In this document: positions 22,480 to 33,458 of the stretch, in pieces
How the letters are laid out: the number at the start of each line of letters is the position of its first letter
How positions within the stretch are numbered: position 1 is the first letter of the stretch
Origin: Saccopteryx bilineata
Lineage: Eukaryota > Chordata > Mammalia > Chiroptera > Emballonuridae
Length of the DNA: 64,000 nt
Assembly (NCBI RefSeq): GCF_036850765.1
Contig: NC_089495.1
Span: forward strand, 119,187,033-119,251,032
Reading direction: 5' to 3'
Position numbers and translations under genes: made by a program
Notes under the pieces: generated by a model
The model's database searches: none
Told to the model about the DNA's origin: nothing
The model's input: only the letters and a program-made list of their open reading frames with translations

Positions 22480-23960
22480 ACGTTATTCACCTTCAAATGA
22501 AAAAATTAAAGACATTAAAATTGTTTAAGATAAGCAGATCAATACTTACTTATTGGAGGTGTCATCCCCATGCTTCAAAATGAATATTTAAGAATATTCA
22601 TAACTTAGGCAGAAAAATGGAAAATTTTATGAGGACTCTAAAGGCTATGAAAAATAATAAAATTGAAAACCTTAAAGTGAAAAATGCAATAATTAAAAGC
22701 AATAACTTAAAAAGTTTAAGAGCATACAGGACATTAAAGAAAAGAGGGCTCATTCATGGAAAGATAAGGCTATAAAGAGTGTCCACATCATAGCACAGAG
22801 AGCAAAAACAAATGGAAGATAAGATACATCGATAGAAGAATTAAAAGAATAACAGAAATATGAGTAATATTTCAATAGAGTTGAAAATTGGAAACGTGTA
22901 ATTGAAGGCCTTTCTTCCCCCTTTAAGGGAGTCAAGAAAGGAAAGTTGAAAAACTGTCTCTGAAGAGAGAATGACCAAGAATTTTCTAAAATCTGATGAA
23001 AGATATCAAATCATATTTAAGAAGTGCTCCAAATGTCAAGCAGTAGAAATTCAAAGAGATTTCCCAGGTACATTACTGTAAAACTACTGAAAACAAAGGT
23101 CTAAAAGAAAACAGAAGGGCAACCAAAATTAAGGACACGTTGCCCTCAAAGGAGAAACATTCAGGATGAAGGCTGACATACCAAAAGAAATGATCAAATG
23201 CATACGCCAACTGAGTGACACATGTCCAAACTAAAATACTCTATGCAATGAAAAGAGCTTTAAAAATGAAGTAAAGCCCTGGCCGGTTGGCTCAGCGGTA
23301 GAGCGTCGGCCTGGCGTGCGGGGGACCTGGGTTCGATTCCCAGCCAGGGCACATAGGAGAAGCGCCCATTTGATTCTCCACCCCCACCCCCTCCTTCCTC
23401 TCTGTCTCTCTTTTCCCCTCCCGCAGCCGAGGCTCTATTGGAGCAAAGATGGCCCGGGCGCTGGGGATGGCTCCTTGGCCTCTGCCCCAGGCGCTAGCGA
23501 TGCCCCGGAGGGGCAGAGCATCACCTCCTGGTGGGCAGAGCATCGCCCCTGGTGGGCGTGCCGGGTTGATCCCGGTTGGGCACATGTGGGAGTCTGTCTG
23601 ACTGTCTCTCCCCATTTCCAGCTTCAGAAAAATACAAAAAAAAAAAAAGAAGTAAAAATAAAACCATTTTTAATTGAACACAAACTTAAGAAATTCATCA
23701 CCACTGATAAAATTCACTGACATTAAACATAGCAAAATACTCGTTTCTCCACATAGGCATGGTTGTGCAAAATGAACAGAGGACATCTATAAGACACAGT
23801 GTGGCATTTGCAACTACAGATGAAAAATAAAAGATAAAAAATTGTGTCCAAAGAAATTTTTTAAAAATTAAGTCTATTCAGTTCAGCCTGTTGCCCCCCA
23901 AAATGCATGCATGTGGGCATGTAAAATTTTATTTTTTTAAAGATAAATATATTATCCCTC
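22480..23960 (+). mobile_element. HAL1-like LINE fragment, split by a SINE
   Basis: 'aattttctaaaatctgatgaaagatatcaaatcat', 'agtgctccaaatgtcaagcag', 'gtaaaactactgaaaac', 'cgttgccctcaaaggag' and, after the SINE, 'aagaaattcatcaccactgataa' match the plus-strand layout of HAL1/L1 ORF1-type text. Frames are destroyed. The SINE at 23276-23648 sits inside. Confidence 0.6.
23276..23648 (+). repeat. Young composite SINE, family A
   Basis: tRNA-like head GCCCTGGCCGGTTGGCTCAG with box A, box B GGTTCGATTCC and matching acceptor strand CAGCCAGGGC. Then a CT-rich stretch, the ATTGGAGCAAAGATGGCCCG core, two copies of GGGCAGAGCATC, GGTTGATCCCGGTTGGGCAC, and a poly(A) tail. Duplication GAAGTAAA at 23268-23275 and 23649-23656. 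Chance ORFs across it are SINE translation. Confidence 0.95.
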
Positions 23961-24027
23961 AACTTTAACTCAACCTACTTTAGGGTAAGAAATAAATCCA
24001 AAAACAGCTCATCAAAAGTTAGATAAA

Positions 24028-24420
24028 GCCCTGGCCGGTTGGCTCAGCGGTAGAGCGTCGGCCTAGCGTGCGGAGGACCCGGGTTCGATTCCCGGCCAGG
24101 GCACACAGGAGAAGTGCCCATTTGCTTCTCCACCCCTCCGCCGCGCTTTCCTCTCTGTCTCTCTCTTCCCCTCCCGCAGCCGAGGCTCCATTGGAGCAAA
24201 GATGGCCCGGGCGCTGGGGATGGCTCTGTGGCCTCTGCCTCAGGCACTAGAGTGGCTCTGGTCGCAACATGGCGACGCCCAGGATGGGCAGAGCATCGCC
24301 CCCTGGTGGGCAGAGCGTCGCCCCTGGTGGGCGTGCCAGGTGGATCCCGGTCGGGCGCATGCGGGAGTCTGTCTGACTGTCTCTCCCTGTTTCCAGCTTC
24401 AGAAAAATGAAAAAAAAAAA
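24028..24420 (+). repeat. Young composite SINE, family A, tRNA head best preserved
   Basis: Head GCCCTGGCC pairs perfectly with GGCCAGGGC (24094-24102). The T-arm is CCGGG-TTCGATT-CCCGG and the anticodon-like loop reads CTAGCGT. It has the full core and a poly(A) tail. A perfect 14 bp duplication AAAAGTTAGATAAA lies at 24014-24027 and 24421-24434. Confidence 0.96.
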
Positions 24421-24434
24421 AAAAGTTAGATAAA

Positions 24435-25500
24435 TATTTTATATTAGTTGGTCTTGCATTTATATTTCAAATAATTGGCAAACAATTTCAAAGAGCTGTT
24501 AAAATTTTCAGAGAAACAAAGTTTTTAAAATTAAAATGTTAAAACTTTAAAAAATAGCTATGATGAATAAATTAGTAATACATCTCAAGTATTTTACTGT
24601 TTCAGAAGAGGTATTTGACAACACTCATGTAGACAGTAAATATTTTTAGTAGAATATGTGCTTTGTTTTTCAAAAACTACTGGGTTTGAAGGCACACTGA
24701 TGAAAGATGAAAAGTTTCACACTATTGTCATGACTATAAGGAGCATTCATTTTAGTTTAAAACACAAAAATGGCCAGAAATCCCAGCACCAACCCGGTAA
24801 TATTTTTATTATCTTATAATGGAGCAGAAATTGCAAGTGATCATTTTTCTTCAACACAATAGATTAAATTCACTGTACCCTTCCTTAAAATCCTTTCCTT
24901 ATGCCTATCTTGCATAGTCTTAAAAATGTTAGGGAAAAAAATCCTTATCTTTAATCTAAAGAAAACAAACTCATAATGGTATTTTATCAAAAACCATAAT
25001 TAAGTAGAAGGTACAATTAAATTTAACCATGAACACAGGATCTTAGCACAATGTTATCAATGTTTAGAAAAAATAAATGTCTACCACCCTCACCATCTAC
25101 ACGTGGATGTGCTCTACTCTGGTTGAGGCAGCAAGGAAGATGAATTTACATATGGCAAATCCTGTCATAGCATCCAGTCCATGAAGGAGGAACCTTAAAC
25201 CTAGGACCAATTTAGACAATTAAAGGTGTACATCTGTAAGTAGAGGGCTGATGAAATGCAAGCCATACATATTATTAAACATTGCATTAGAAATGAACCA
25301 AATGGTATATAAAACCCTTTGAGTAGTCATTCTCTTTAGTATACTTTTGCATCCTTTTATGATGGTTAAAATAATCAAGATAAGTCCTAACAGATCCTGA
25401 AACACTTCTAAAAGCTAATGAATACCAATTCATTTTGAGTAGAGGTTCTCTTTAATCACATTAATTTTGATACATAGTCCCTTTATATTTTTAGAGATGA
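24435..25500. other. Intronic, nothing recognised
   Basis: AT-rich; the short ORF at 25220-25405 is unsupported. Confidence 0.5.
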
Positions 25501-25511
25501 GATTTTTTTTT

Positions 25512-25826
25512 TTTTCAGAGAGAGTCAGAGAGAGGGATAGATAGGGACAGACAGACAGGAACGGAGAGAGATGAGAAGCATCAATCATCAGTTTTTTGTT
25601 GCAGTACTTTAGTTATTCATTGATTGCTTTCTCATATGTGCTTTGACTGTGGGGCTACAGCAGACCAAATAACCCCTTGCTTAAGCCAGAGACCTTGGGT
25701 CCAAGCTGGTGAGCTTTGCTCAAACCAGATGAGCCCGTGCTCAAGCTGGTGACCTTGGGGTCTCAAACCTGGGTCCTCCACATCTCAGTCCGACACTCTA
25801 TTCACTGCGCCACTGCCTGGTCAGGC
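25512..25826 (-). repeat. SINE, family C
   Basis: Minus strand: CCTGACCAGGCAGTGGCGCA, GAATAGAGTGTCGGACTGAG, GCTCACCAGCTTGGACCCAAG, CT-rich stretch, poly(A) tail. The flanking duplication is short and unclear (GAGAT). Confidence 0.88.
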
Positions 25827-27613
25827 GAGATCTTATTTTGACTCATATGACCAATGGCATTATAATAGCACTCAAATAACATTTGGTAAATAAACTGAAA
25901 TAAATCAAAGTTACATGTTACAAATATATCTAGATTAGTGAACAATGGATCATTTCAACTACTTAATTTGTATGCTTTTTCTCAGTTTGTCTCTAGCCTC
26001 TATTTTTACTTTGTACATACCAATGCTTTTTAAAAATCGGATGTTAAAATATTATATTATAAAAAAATACCCCTTGAATTTCTTTTTGGTTGCCAAAAAT
26101 TATTACTGTTAACTTATTCTGAAAGAGAAAATTTTTAATATTTAATTAGATCCAATATTTTAATTACAGCCATGTGATAACTGGTAAAAAAAAATATTTA
26201 AGTATATTAGAAAGTTATGCTTTAAGTTCAGGTCTTAATGGCCCACTGCCAAGTAAACAGAATGCAAACAGTTTTTTTATAATTCAAGTTAAGCTGTTGT
26301 TATTTTATATGTTGAAAAAGTTCATTATAACTACTATTATAACAAAATATTTTTTCATTAAACCTTTTTTTATTCATGAAAGAGCAAAAGTCATTTGCCA
26401 ATTCTCTTTGTTCCAAGAACATGCTGAAGTGTTAAGCAATGACACACAGTCCAGCTTTCTAAGCTTGTTCGTTACAAATCAAAATGTTTCGCTGGGAGGT
26501 GAAAATGAACGAGATAAGCCAAGAAGTCTTTCTCCCTGACATTTTCTTCCTATAAACCACATATCTTTAATTTTTTAGAAACAAAGCTATTGAGTAACCT
26601 ACAGGGCAACCATAACCCTAAAATGTGAGTCTTCTTTAGAAACATGTCTTTCTTCTTAAGAGTCAAGGTTCTCAGAGGCTTAGAAGTAGGTTTTGAAAAT
26701 AATTCTAATGATGTCACGTAACGAATCTCAGAAAGCAAAAATTCTGGCAAAGTCTGGGTAGTCCGAGGCATGCTGGTCCCAAAAGTGATTTTAATAAAAG
26801 TAATGTAACTAGTTCAGTTCCTCTTTTGTTCGTAGTATTTAATGCCATGAAAAGATGGGCTTTCTGTAGATCTTCAATACATTCTCAGCTCTAGACAGAA
26901 GAGCTGACTGAAAAACACAAACAGTGGGTATGAAAATTCCTAGATGACTGTATAATGGATTCACTCTTCCAAGAATATCTTGAGTCAACATCTTTTATGT
27001 CCCAAGGCAAAGGTGTAGGGAGGGAGTATCCAAGTCACCACACTCCTAGTTCTAAAACTGGCTTCTTCCCTTAAGCTTGCTTCATTAGTTCCAAGGAAGG
27101 GTTAGGAAAATATGAATGCATCACCATAAATCCATCAAGATTTTGGAAAACAACATATCTCCTAGAATGCATTGCCTCTGAATGGTAATTTAGTAACTTC
27201 TATATAAAACAAAAATATTATCGTGATAACATCAATAATGCTATTTAAGTTTAACATAGCTCTTTATAGTTGAAAAACTTAAGTCTTACTCTTATAGGAA
27301 ACAATAATTTGAGGCAATGAGGATGCATCCAAAAATTTGGATCAATTTCTTCCAACATGATCCAAAGTCTTGTTTTTTTCTTTTAATTGCATATACAGAA
27401 TACATTTATTAAAATACAATTTTCTTAATGAGTTCTCCATTTCCATGAGAAAAGATGAGACAATAAAACAGTAAAGTGGTTGTAAGATAGTACGGGACAC
27501 TAAAACAGAATATGAGGTTTATGAGACTTCTTTGTTTGAAATACCAAGGAATAAGGAAAATATATGCTTTTGTATTCTTAGCATGTAGAATACTGTTAAA
27601 TAAACCTTTAATA
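25827..27613. other. Intronic, unique-looking
   Basis: No repeat recognised. The ORF at 26174-26539 (121 codons) has no family feature. The stretch 26380-26560 is less AT-rich than its surroundings and would be worth a conservation check. Confidence 0.4.
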
Positions 27614-27627
27614 AAACATCTTATATG

Positions 27628-27751
27628 CGGGTGATGGGTATGCAACATAACTAAACGACAAGATAACCTGGAAATGTTTTCTTTGAATGTATGTACCCTG
27701 ATTTATTGATGTCACCCCATTAAAATAAAAATTTATTTATAAAAAAAACAC
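27628..27751 (+). mobile_element. Severely 5'-truncated L1 (about 124 bp)
   Basis: Only the last part of the L1 3'UTR and the A-rich tail remain ('gtatgcaacataac', 'gttttctttgaatgtatgtaccctgatttatt'). It is colinear with the inverse of 40857-40970 in the full-length L1. A 14 bp duplication AAACATCTTATATG lies at 27614-27627 and 27752-27765. Confidence 0.9.
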
Positions 27752-27842
27752 AAACATCTTATATGTGTGCATGTATATATGTAATATATTATAAAAATCA
27801 TTTAATAAGATTTGAGAGTCTTGTTTAAAAACAAACTTTTGA

Positions 27843-28020
27843 AGCCCTGGCCAGGTAGCTCAGTTTGTTAGTGTCATTCCCAAATGCCAGTGCTGTGGGT
27901 TGGATCACTAGTCAGGGCACACGCAAGAAATCAACCAATGAATGCATAAATAAGTGGACCATCAATCTGGTGTTTCTCTTTCTTCTTCTTTTTCTTTTCT
28001 CTCTCTAAAATACCAATAAT
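27843..28020 (+). repeat. VES SINE
   Basis: AGCCCTGGCCAGGTAGCTCAG head region, degenerate box B GGTTGGATCAC, 'agtcagggcacacgcaag', 'gtgtttctctttc' and a TA-rich tail. Confidence 0.85.
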
Positions 28021-28239
28021 TTTAAAATGACTTTTGAATTAGATGGCCTTCCAAGTTATTTATCATACATCTAATCATTCTACAGGTACAATTACTGGCC
28101 AAATAATTTCTATTGTCTTTTATGAGCTATTCTACACTCTTTGCTGACAATATGTATCTCACAATCACTGATATTCATCTGTAGGCACTACCTTAATAGC
28201 TTATCACCCAAGAGCAGTCTTCCACTCTTTAATATTCTT

Positions 28240-28453
28240 TTTTTTTTAATTTTTTTAAATTTTATTTTATTTATTCATTTTTAGAGAAGACAGAGAGAGG
28301 GAGAGACAGAGAGACAGAGAGAGAGAGAAGGGGGGAGGAGCTGGAAGCATCAACTCCCATATGTGCCTTGAACAGGCAAGCCCAGGGTTTCGAACCGGCG
28401 ACCTCAGCATTTCCAGGGCGACACTTTATCCACTGCGCCACCACAGGTCAGGC
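28240..28453 (-). repeat. SINE, family B
   Basis: Minus strand: GCCTGACCTGTGGTGGCGCA, GATAAAGTGTCGCCCTGGAA, GGTTCGAAACC, GGCACATATGGGAGTTGATG, CT stretch, A/T tail. Flanked by TRATATTCTT (about 28229-28238 and 28454-28463). Confidence 0.9.
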
Positions 28454-28963
28454 TGATATTCTTTATTACTTATATAGCTATCTAGAAGATATGTATTTGA
28501 CTCTCGATAAAATTAAACAAGGCCCAATTGTGCTTATCAAACTACAACTACCAGAGAGGACCATGCAGTTAAAATTTAAACTTTCATGTGATCCTCAGGG
28601 TATGCTGTTTCCCTCCACTTAGCATGAAAATGCAAACGTGCTGCCAAAGTGGAGATGATTTTACACAAAGCATGACAAGTTCTCCATTCTTCATGTGATG
28701 TGCACTATGCATTATGCCTATCCTCTCCTCGTGTTTTGGAGGATTGCTATGGTGTATGACCAGTTACTTGAAAGAACAGCATGTTAAGATAAAGGAGTTG
28801 AGCATAACAGCTGACAGCAGACCTATCACCCATGCATTTATTTATTCCATTTATCCTTTCAAAAAGTGTATCTTGAACACTAATTTACACTAATTATGTG
28901 AAAATAAAAATTACAATGCAATATGCATGAACTATGATCCTGGTATACACAGGGTACCAGTTT
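28454..28963. other. Intronic, nothing recognised
   Basis: No repeat or coding signal; the ORF at 28368-28622 starts in the SINE and is spurious. Confidence 0.45.
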
Positions 28964-28978
28964 AAACAGTTGTGTTGT

Positions 28979-29384
28979 AGCCCTGGCCGGTTGGCCCAGT
29001 GGTAGAGTGTCGGCCTGGCGTGCAGAAGTCCTGGGTTCGATTCCCGGCCAGGGCACACAGGAGAAGTGCCCATCTGCTTCTCCACCCCTCCCCCTCTCCT
29101 TCCTCTCTGTCTCTCTCTTCCCCTCCCGCAGCCAAGGCTCCACTGGAGCAAAGATGGCCCTGGCGCTGGGGATGGCTCCTTGGCCTCTGCTCCAGGCGCT
29201 AGAGTGGCTCTGGTCGCAACAGAGCGATGCCCCAGAGGGGCAGAGCATCGCCCCCTGGTGGGCAGAGCATCACCCCCTGGTGGGCGTGCCGGGTGGATCC
29301 CGGTCGGGCGCATGAGGGAGTCTGTCTGACTGTCTCTCCCTGTTTCCGGCTTCAGAAAAATACAGAAAAAAAAAACAAAAAAAA
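28979..29384 (+). repeat. Young composite SINE, family A
   Basis: GCCCTGGCCGGTTGGCCCAG head, GGTTCGATTCC, GGCCAGGGC, core, two GGGCAGAGCATC units and a long poly(A). A perfect 15 bp duplication AAACAGTTGTGTTGT lies at 28964-28978 and 29385-29399. The overlapping ORFs on both strands are SINE translation. Confidence 0.95.
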
Positions 29385-29399
29385 AAACAGTTGTGTTGT

Positions 29400-30215
29400 T
29401 TTTCCATTATCATTAAGAGGTAAAATATATTTAAAATGTAGGAGAGTATCTGAACACTTTTCATATATCATAAGTTGTAACACTCATACTCTAAATGAAG
29501 TAGAATAAGAAGACTTTATCATAAAGTGCTCCTGTCACCCACAACAGGGCATCATGTGCTGCCAAGTCTTTGACATGAATTCTCAACATAATTTTCCAAA
29601 TATCATGCCCAAGAAGTCTCTGGCTTTCCTTACTTCAGTAGGCATTCCTGAGAAATATTTGTATCCATCCTCTTTCAACTCTACACACACTTCTCACAAT
29701 ATAATGACATAAAAGCTCTCCCTTAAGCTTTTTAGCACAGCACTATTTAAACTAACACATATTCATAACTGGTTCTACAAGTCCTGTGAAAATGAGCATT
29801 GCAAAGTTACCAGTTGACTGAAAGCTATGTCAACTGAATAACTGTGGGTTAATTATTTTTGTAATATCCGTCACAATATGGTACTCAACATATCACATAA
29901 GTGTAATATTATTATTATGACTGGCTTCATTATATAAATAAATATGCTCAATTTCAGCCAACTATGGTATTAAAACTGTGAAATAAATTAATTATGCTCA
30001 ATTACAAAAGCATAATATTTATGACAATCTAATTCATGCACTTTTTGAGCATCCTCTGGGTTTCTTCCAGGGATTTACTGTCTAGGTCAGGAAACAGATC
30101 TTTACCCTCTTGCAAGGCAGCATATAGCACAAGAATTTTGCTTGTTTTACTTGTGACACATGGGGACAGGAAAGAAACTTTCAAGCAGACAGTAATATTG
30201 AGCTAGGCTTAAGTG
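29400..30215. other. Intronic, nothing recognised
   Basis: AT-rich, no coding signal. Confidence 0.5.
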
Positions 30216-30230
30216 CTTGGAGAACATTTT

Positions 30231-30642
30231 TTTTCTTTTTTTTTTTCTTTTTTTCTTTTTGTATTTTTCTGAAGCTGGAAACGGGGAGAGACAGTCAGAC
30301 AGACTCCCGAATGCGCCCGACCAGGATCCACCCGGCACGCCCACCAGGGGCCACGCTCTGCCCACCAGGGGGCGATGCTCTGCCCCTCCCGGGCATCGCT
30401 CTGCCGCAACCAGAGCCACTCTAGCGCCTGGGGCAGAGGCCAAGGAGCCATCCCCAGCGCCCGGGCCATCTTTGCTCCAATGGAGCCTTGGCAGCGGGAG
30501 GGGAAGAGAGAGACAGAGAGGAAGGAGGGGGGGGTGGTGGAGAAGCAGATAGGCGCTTCTCCTGTGTGCCCTGGCCGGGAATCGAACCCGGGTCCCCTGC
30601 ATACCAGGCCGACGCTCTACCGCTGAGCCAAACGGCCAGGGC
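30231..30642 (-). repeat. Young composite SINE, family A
   Basis: Minus-strand head GCCCTGGCCGTTTGGCTCAG with GGTTCGATTCC, core and tail. The plus strand opens with the T-rich tail. A perfect 15 bp duplication CTTGGAGAACATTTT lies at 30216-30230 and 30643-30657. The 183-codon minus ORF across it is spurious. Confidence 0.95.
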
Positions 30643-30657
30643 CTTGGAGAACATTTT

Positions 30658-31635
30658 GACAGGAAGAAATACAAAGGAAACTTTGCCAGAAAATGCAAAG
30701 ATGTAGAGCTTACACGTGTGTCATTAATCTATTTGTTCAATTATTTGTTTACTAATATTCAACAAATATTATCTAAATGGATACCATTTCAGTGTTAATA
30801 TTCGTAATGGTACTACGTATATCGAAAAACACTATTCAACTTCAATATCAAGAGGTCTTTGGACGTATGCACTTTATGTCAGCTTTAATAGCTGGTATAG
30901 GTTTAAAAAAACATGACAAATTTCTTAAAATGTACTACCAGCTAATAGATACCTTTAGGATGTATAAATGAGAGTTACTTCATTAAATACCAAGGGACAT
31001 TAAGAATAAATAGGCAATTAAAATTTCAGATAAAATTAAGGTAAAATCACTGGTGCAGAAATTTTATATGACATAAATAAGATACAATATAAACCTAATA
31101 TGTCTTGACATGACTATTTCTATAAACAAAGATGTTTTATTAACAGCTTACAATGTTCTAAAGTTTGAGTGAAAAAATTTATTTAGTAATTATAACATGA
31201 TTATTTAAAGAAAAAAATATAACCTTGAATTATGTCCATGAAAAATAAACCTGTGTTCCCTTTCCACATATATTACATTTATGTTCAAGAGTAAGAAAGA
31301 AAATAGTTTTGAAAACAACCTGCTTGAAATTGAATAGTATATCTCCTGCTGTGCTTCCAAACTGATGGAACTTTAGTTAACAGAGTATTATTTCAATTTC
31401 TAGTCTCATGATGGATTTATGTCTCAGTTACATTAGTTTAAAAATTAAAGAAATTAATATCTGTCTAAATCCAATAAATTTATGAGTTGTTAAAAGTTTA
31501 CTAATTTTATCTTTAAAACTAAAAAAATTAAGCTTTTGACATAAGTAGACATGGGTTCAAAATCCTGACTCTCCTACAGAACAGCTTTGTAATTTTTAAG
31601 GTAGATATAAAGATAAACATGAAAATAATTGTTTA
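30658..31635. other. Intronic, nothing recognised
   Basis: AT-rich; the ORF at 30777-30971 has no recognisable feature. Confidence 0.5.
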
Positions 31636-31954
31636 GCCCGACCAGGTGGTGGTACAGTGGATAGAGTGTAAGGCTGGGATGTAGAGGACCCAGGTTCGAA
31701 ACCCCGAGGTCACCACCTTGAGCACGGGCTTATCTGGTTTGAGCAAGGCTCACCAGCTTGGACCCAAGGTCGCTGGCTTGAACAAGGGGTCACTTGGTCT
31801 GCTGTAGCACCCTGGTCACGGCACATATGAGAAAGCTATCAATGAACAACTAAGGTGCCACAACAAAGAATTGATGCTTCTCATCTCTCTCCCTTTCTGT
31901 CTGACCCTATCTGTCCCTCTTTCTGTCTCTCTCTCTGTCTCTGTCACAAAAAAA
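31636..31954 (+). repeat. SINE, family C
   Basis: GCCCGACCAGGTGGTGGTAC head, GGTTCGAAACC, GCTCACCAGCTTGGACCCAAG, GGCACATATGAGAAAGC, CT-rich stretch and A-rich tail. Imperfect A-rich flanking duplication. Confidence 0.9.
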
Positions 31955-32577
31955 GAAAAATAATTTTTTTAAAGTTTCTAGCATACTGCCTGGCATACAG
32001 CAAGTATCTGCAAATATTGCCTCTCTCCTTGTACCTTTTTTTCCTTTGTTTTAGCCTAATAGCTTCTTTATTGTCCTAAATAAATTTTAACCCAATAGTA
32101 TTTGTTCAAGCAAATTACTTTTGTGACTTTTTCAAAATATTTCAAAAAATATAATAACAGATGACAAACAGAATAGCATGACTACATATCTGAGTCATTT
32201 CATTGGACCCACCATTTCTCAAAAAGAATGCAGTGTGCTAGACAAAGCTACCAAGGCCTATTTTTAAATATAACGTTTTAATTAACATTTCTAATTTTAA
32301 GGGTAAAACTGTGTCCATGTGTCATCTGTTACCTGTCAGTGATTCTATGACACTGCTGTATCTCAAAGAAAACGTTTATTAAATAAAGGAGACAAAGTAT
32401 ACACTAATATTAATGATATATCACATACAGTTTAATTATATTAGCAGATCAAGTACTGAAACTTAAATTGAAATAGGATCTTTCCCAGTCTATTTAAGTA
32501 AAAATGAACTTTTAAAAAGATCATTAAATTTTTTTTGAAAACTTAAATAGATCACTTCATTTACTAAACAGTGCATA
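31955..32577. other. Intronic, nothing recognised
   Basis: AT-rich, no coding signal. Confidence 0.5.
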
Positions 32578-32592
32578 GAGAAATGTAATTTT

Positions 32593-32966
32593 TTTTTTTT
32601 TTTTTTTTTGTATTTTTTCGAAGCTGGAAATGGAGAGGCCGACAGACTCCCACATGCGCCTGACCGGGATCCACCCAGCATGCCCACCCGGGGGCGATGC
32701 TCTGCCCATCTAGGGCGTTGTTCTGTTGCAATCAGAGCCATTCTAGCGCCTGAGGCAGAGGCCACAGAGCCATCCTCAGTGCCCGGGCAAACTTTGCTCC
32801 AATGGAGCCTTGGCTGTGGGAGGGGAAGAGAGAGACAGAGAGGAAGGAGAGGGGTAGGGCTGGAGAAGCAGATGGGCGCTTCTCCTGTGTACCCTGGCCG
32901 AGAATCGAACCTGGGACTCCTGCACGCCAGGCTGATGCTCTACCACTGAGCCAACCAGCCAGGGCC
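32593..32966 (-). repeat. Composite SINE, family A (single-unit form)
   Basis: Minus-strand head GGCCCTGGCTGGTTGGCTCA, box B GGTTCGATTCTC, core with only one GGGCAGAGCATC unit, and a 21-T tail on the plus strand. A perfect 15 bp duplication GAGAAATGTAATTTT lies at 32578-32592 and 32967-32981. Confidence 0.94.
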
Positions 32967-33138
32967 GAGAAATGTAATTTTAAATGAATATATTTTCAAT
33001 GATTGTGTCTTCGATTTTTATTTTCATAGATGAATGGCATCTTTTCCTAAATGCATTTTCATCATAGAACTATTTAGTAGTACTAATGTTCTCAGAGGCC
33101 AGATCTATATTTGTGCTCATTAAAAAGGTATATCTATG

Positions 33139-33441
33139 CCTGACCAGGCCGTGGTGCAGTGGATAGAGCATCGAACTGGGATGCAGAAGGACCCAGATTC
33201 GAGACCCCGGGGTGCCAGCTTGAGCAAAAAGCTCACCAGCTTGGACCCAAGGTCGCTGGCTAGAGCGGGGGGTTACTCGGTCTGCTGAAGGCCCATGGTC
33301 AAGGCACATATGAGAAAGCAATCAATGAACAACTAAGGTGTCACAACAAAAAACTGATGATTGATGCTTCTCATCTCTCTCCATTCCTGTCTGTCTGTCC
33401 CTATCTATCCCTCTCTCTGACTCTCTCTCTGTCCATATAAA
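33139..33441 (+). repeat. SINE, family C
   Basis: CCTGACCAGGCCGTGGTGCA head, GATAGAGCATCGAACTGGGA, GCTCACCAGCTTGGACCCAAG, CT-rich stretch, A tail. A 17 bp duplication AAAAAGGTATATCYATG lies at 33122-33138 and 33442-33458, one mismatch. Confidence 0.93.
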
Positions 33442-33458
33442 AAAAAGGTATATCCATG

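Noticed and set aside
24028..24102. Functional tRNA-Ala gene
   Set aside because: It is continuous with a SINE body and poly(A) tail and is flanked by a target-site duplication, so it is a SINE head rather than a tRNA gene.
26174..26539. 121-codon plus ORF as a gene
   Set aside because: AT-rich chance frame with Lys/Phe/Ile runs and no recognisable family.
30147..30698. 183-codon minus ORF and similar frames at 23316, 24114, 28894, 29007 and 51195
   Set aside because: All are translations of family A SINEs and their tails; the same peptide text recurs at each copy.
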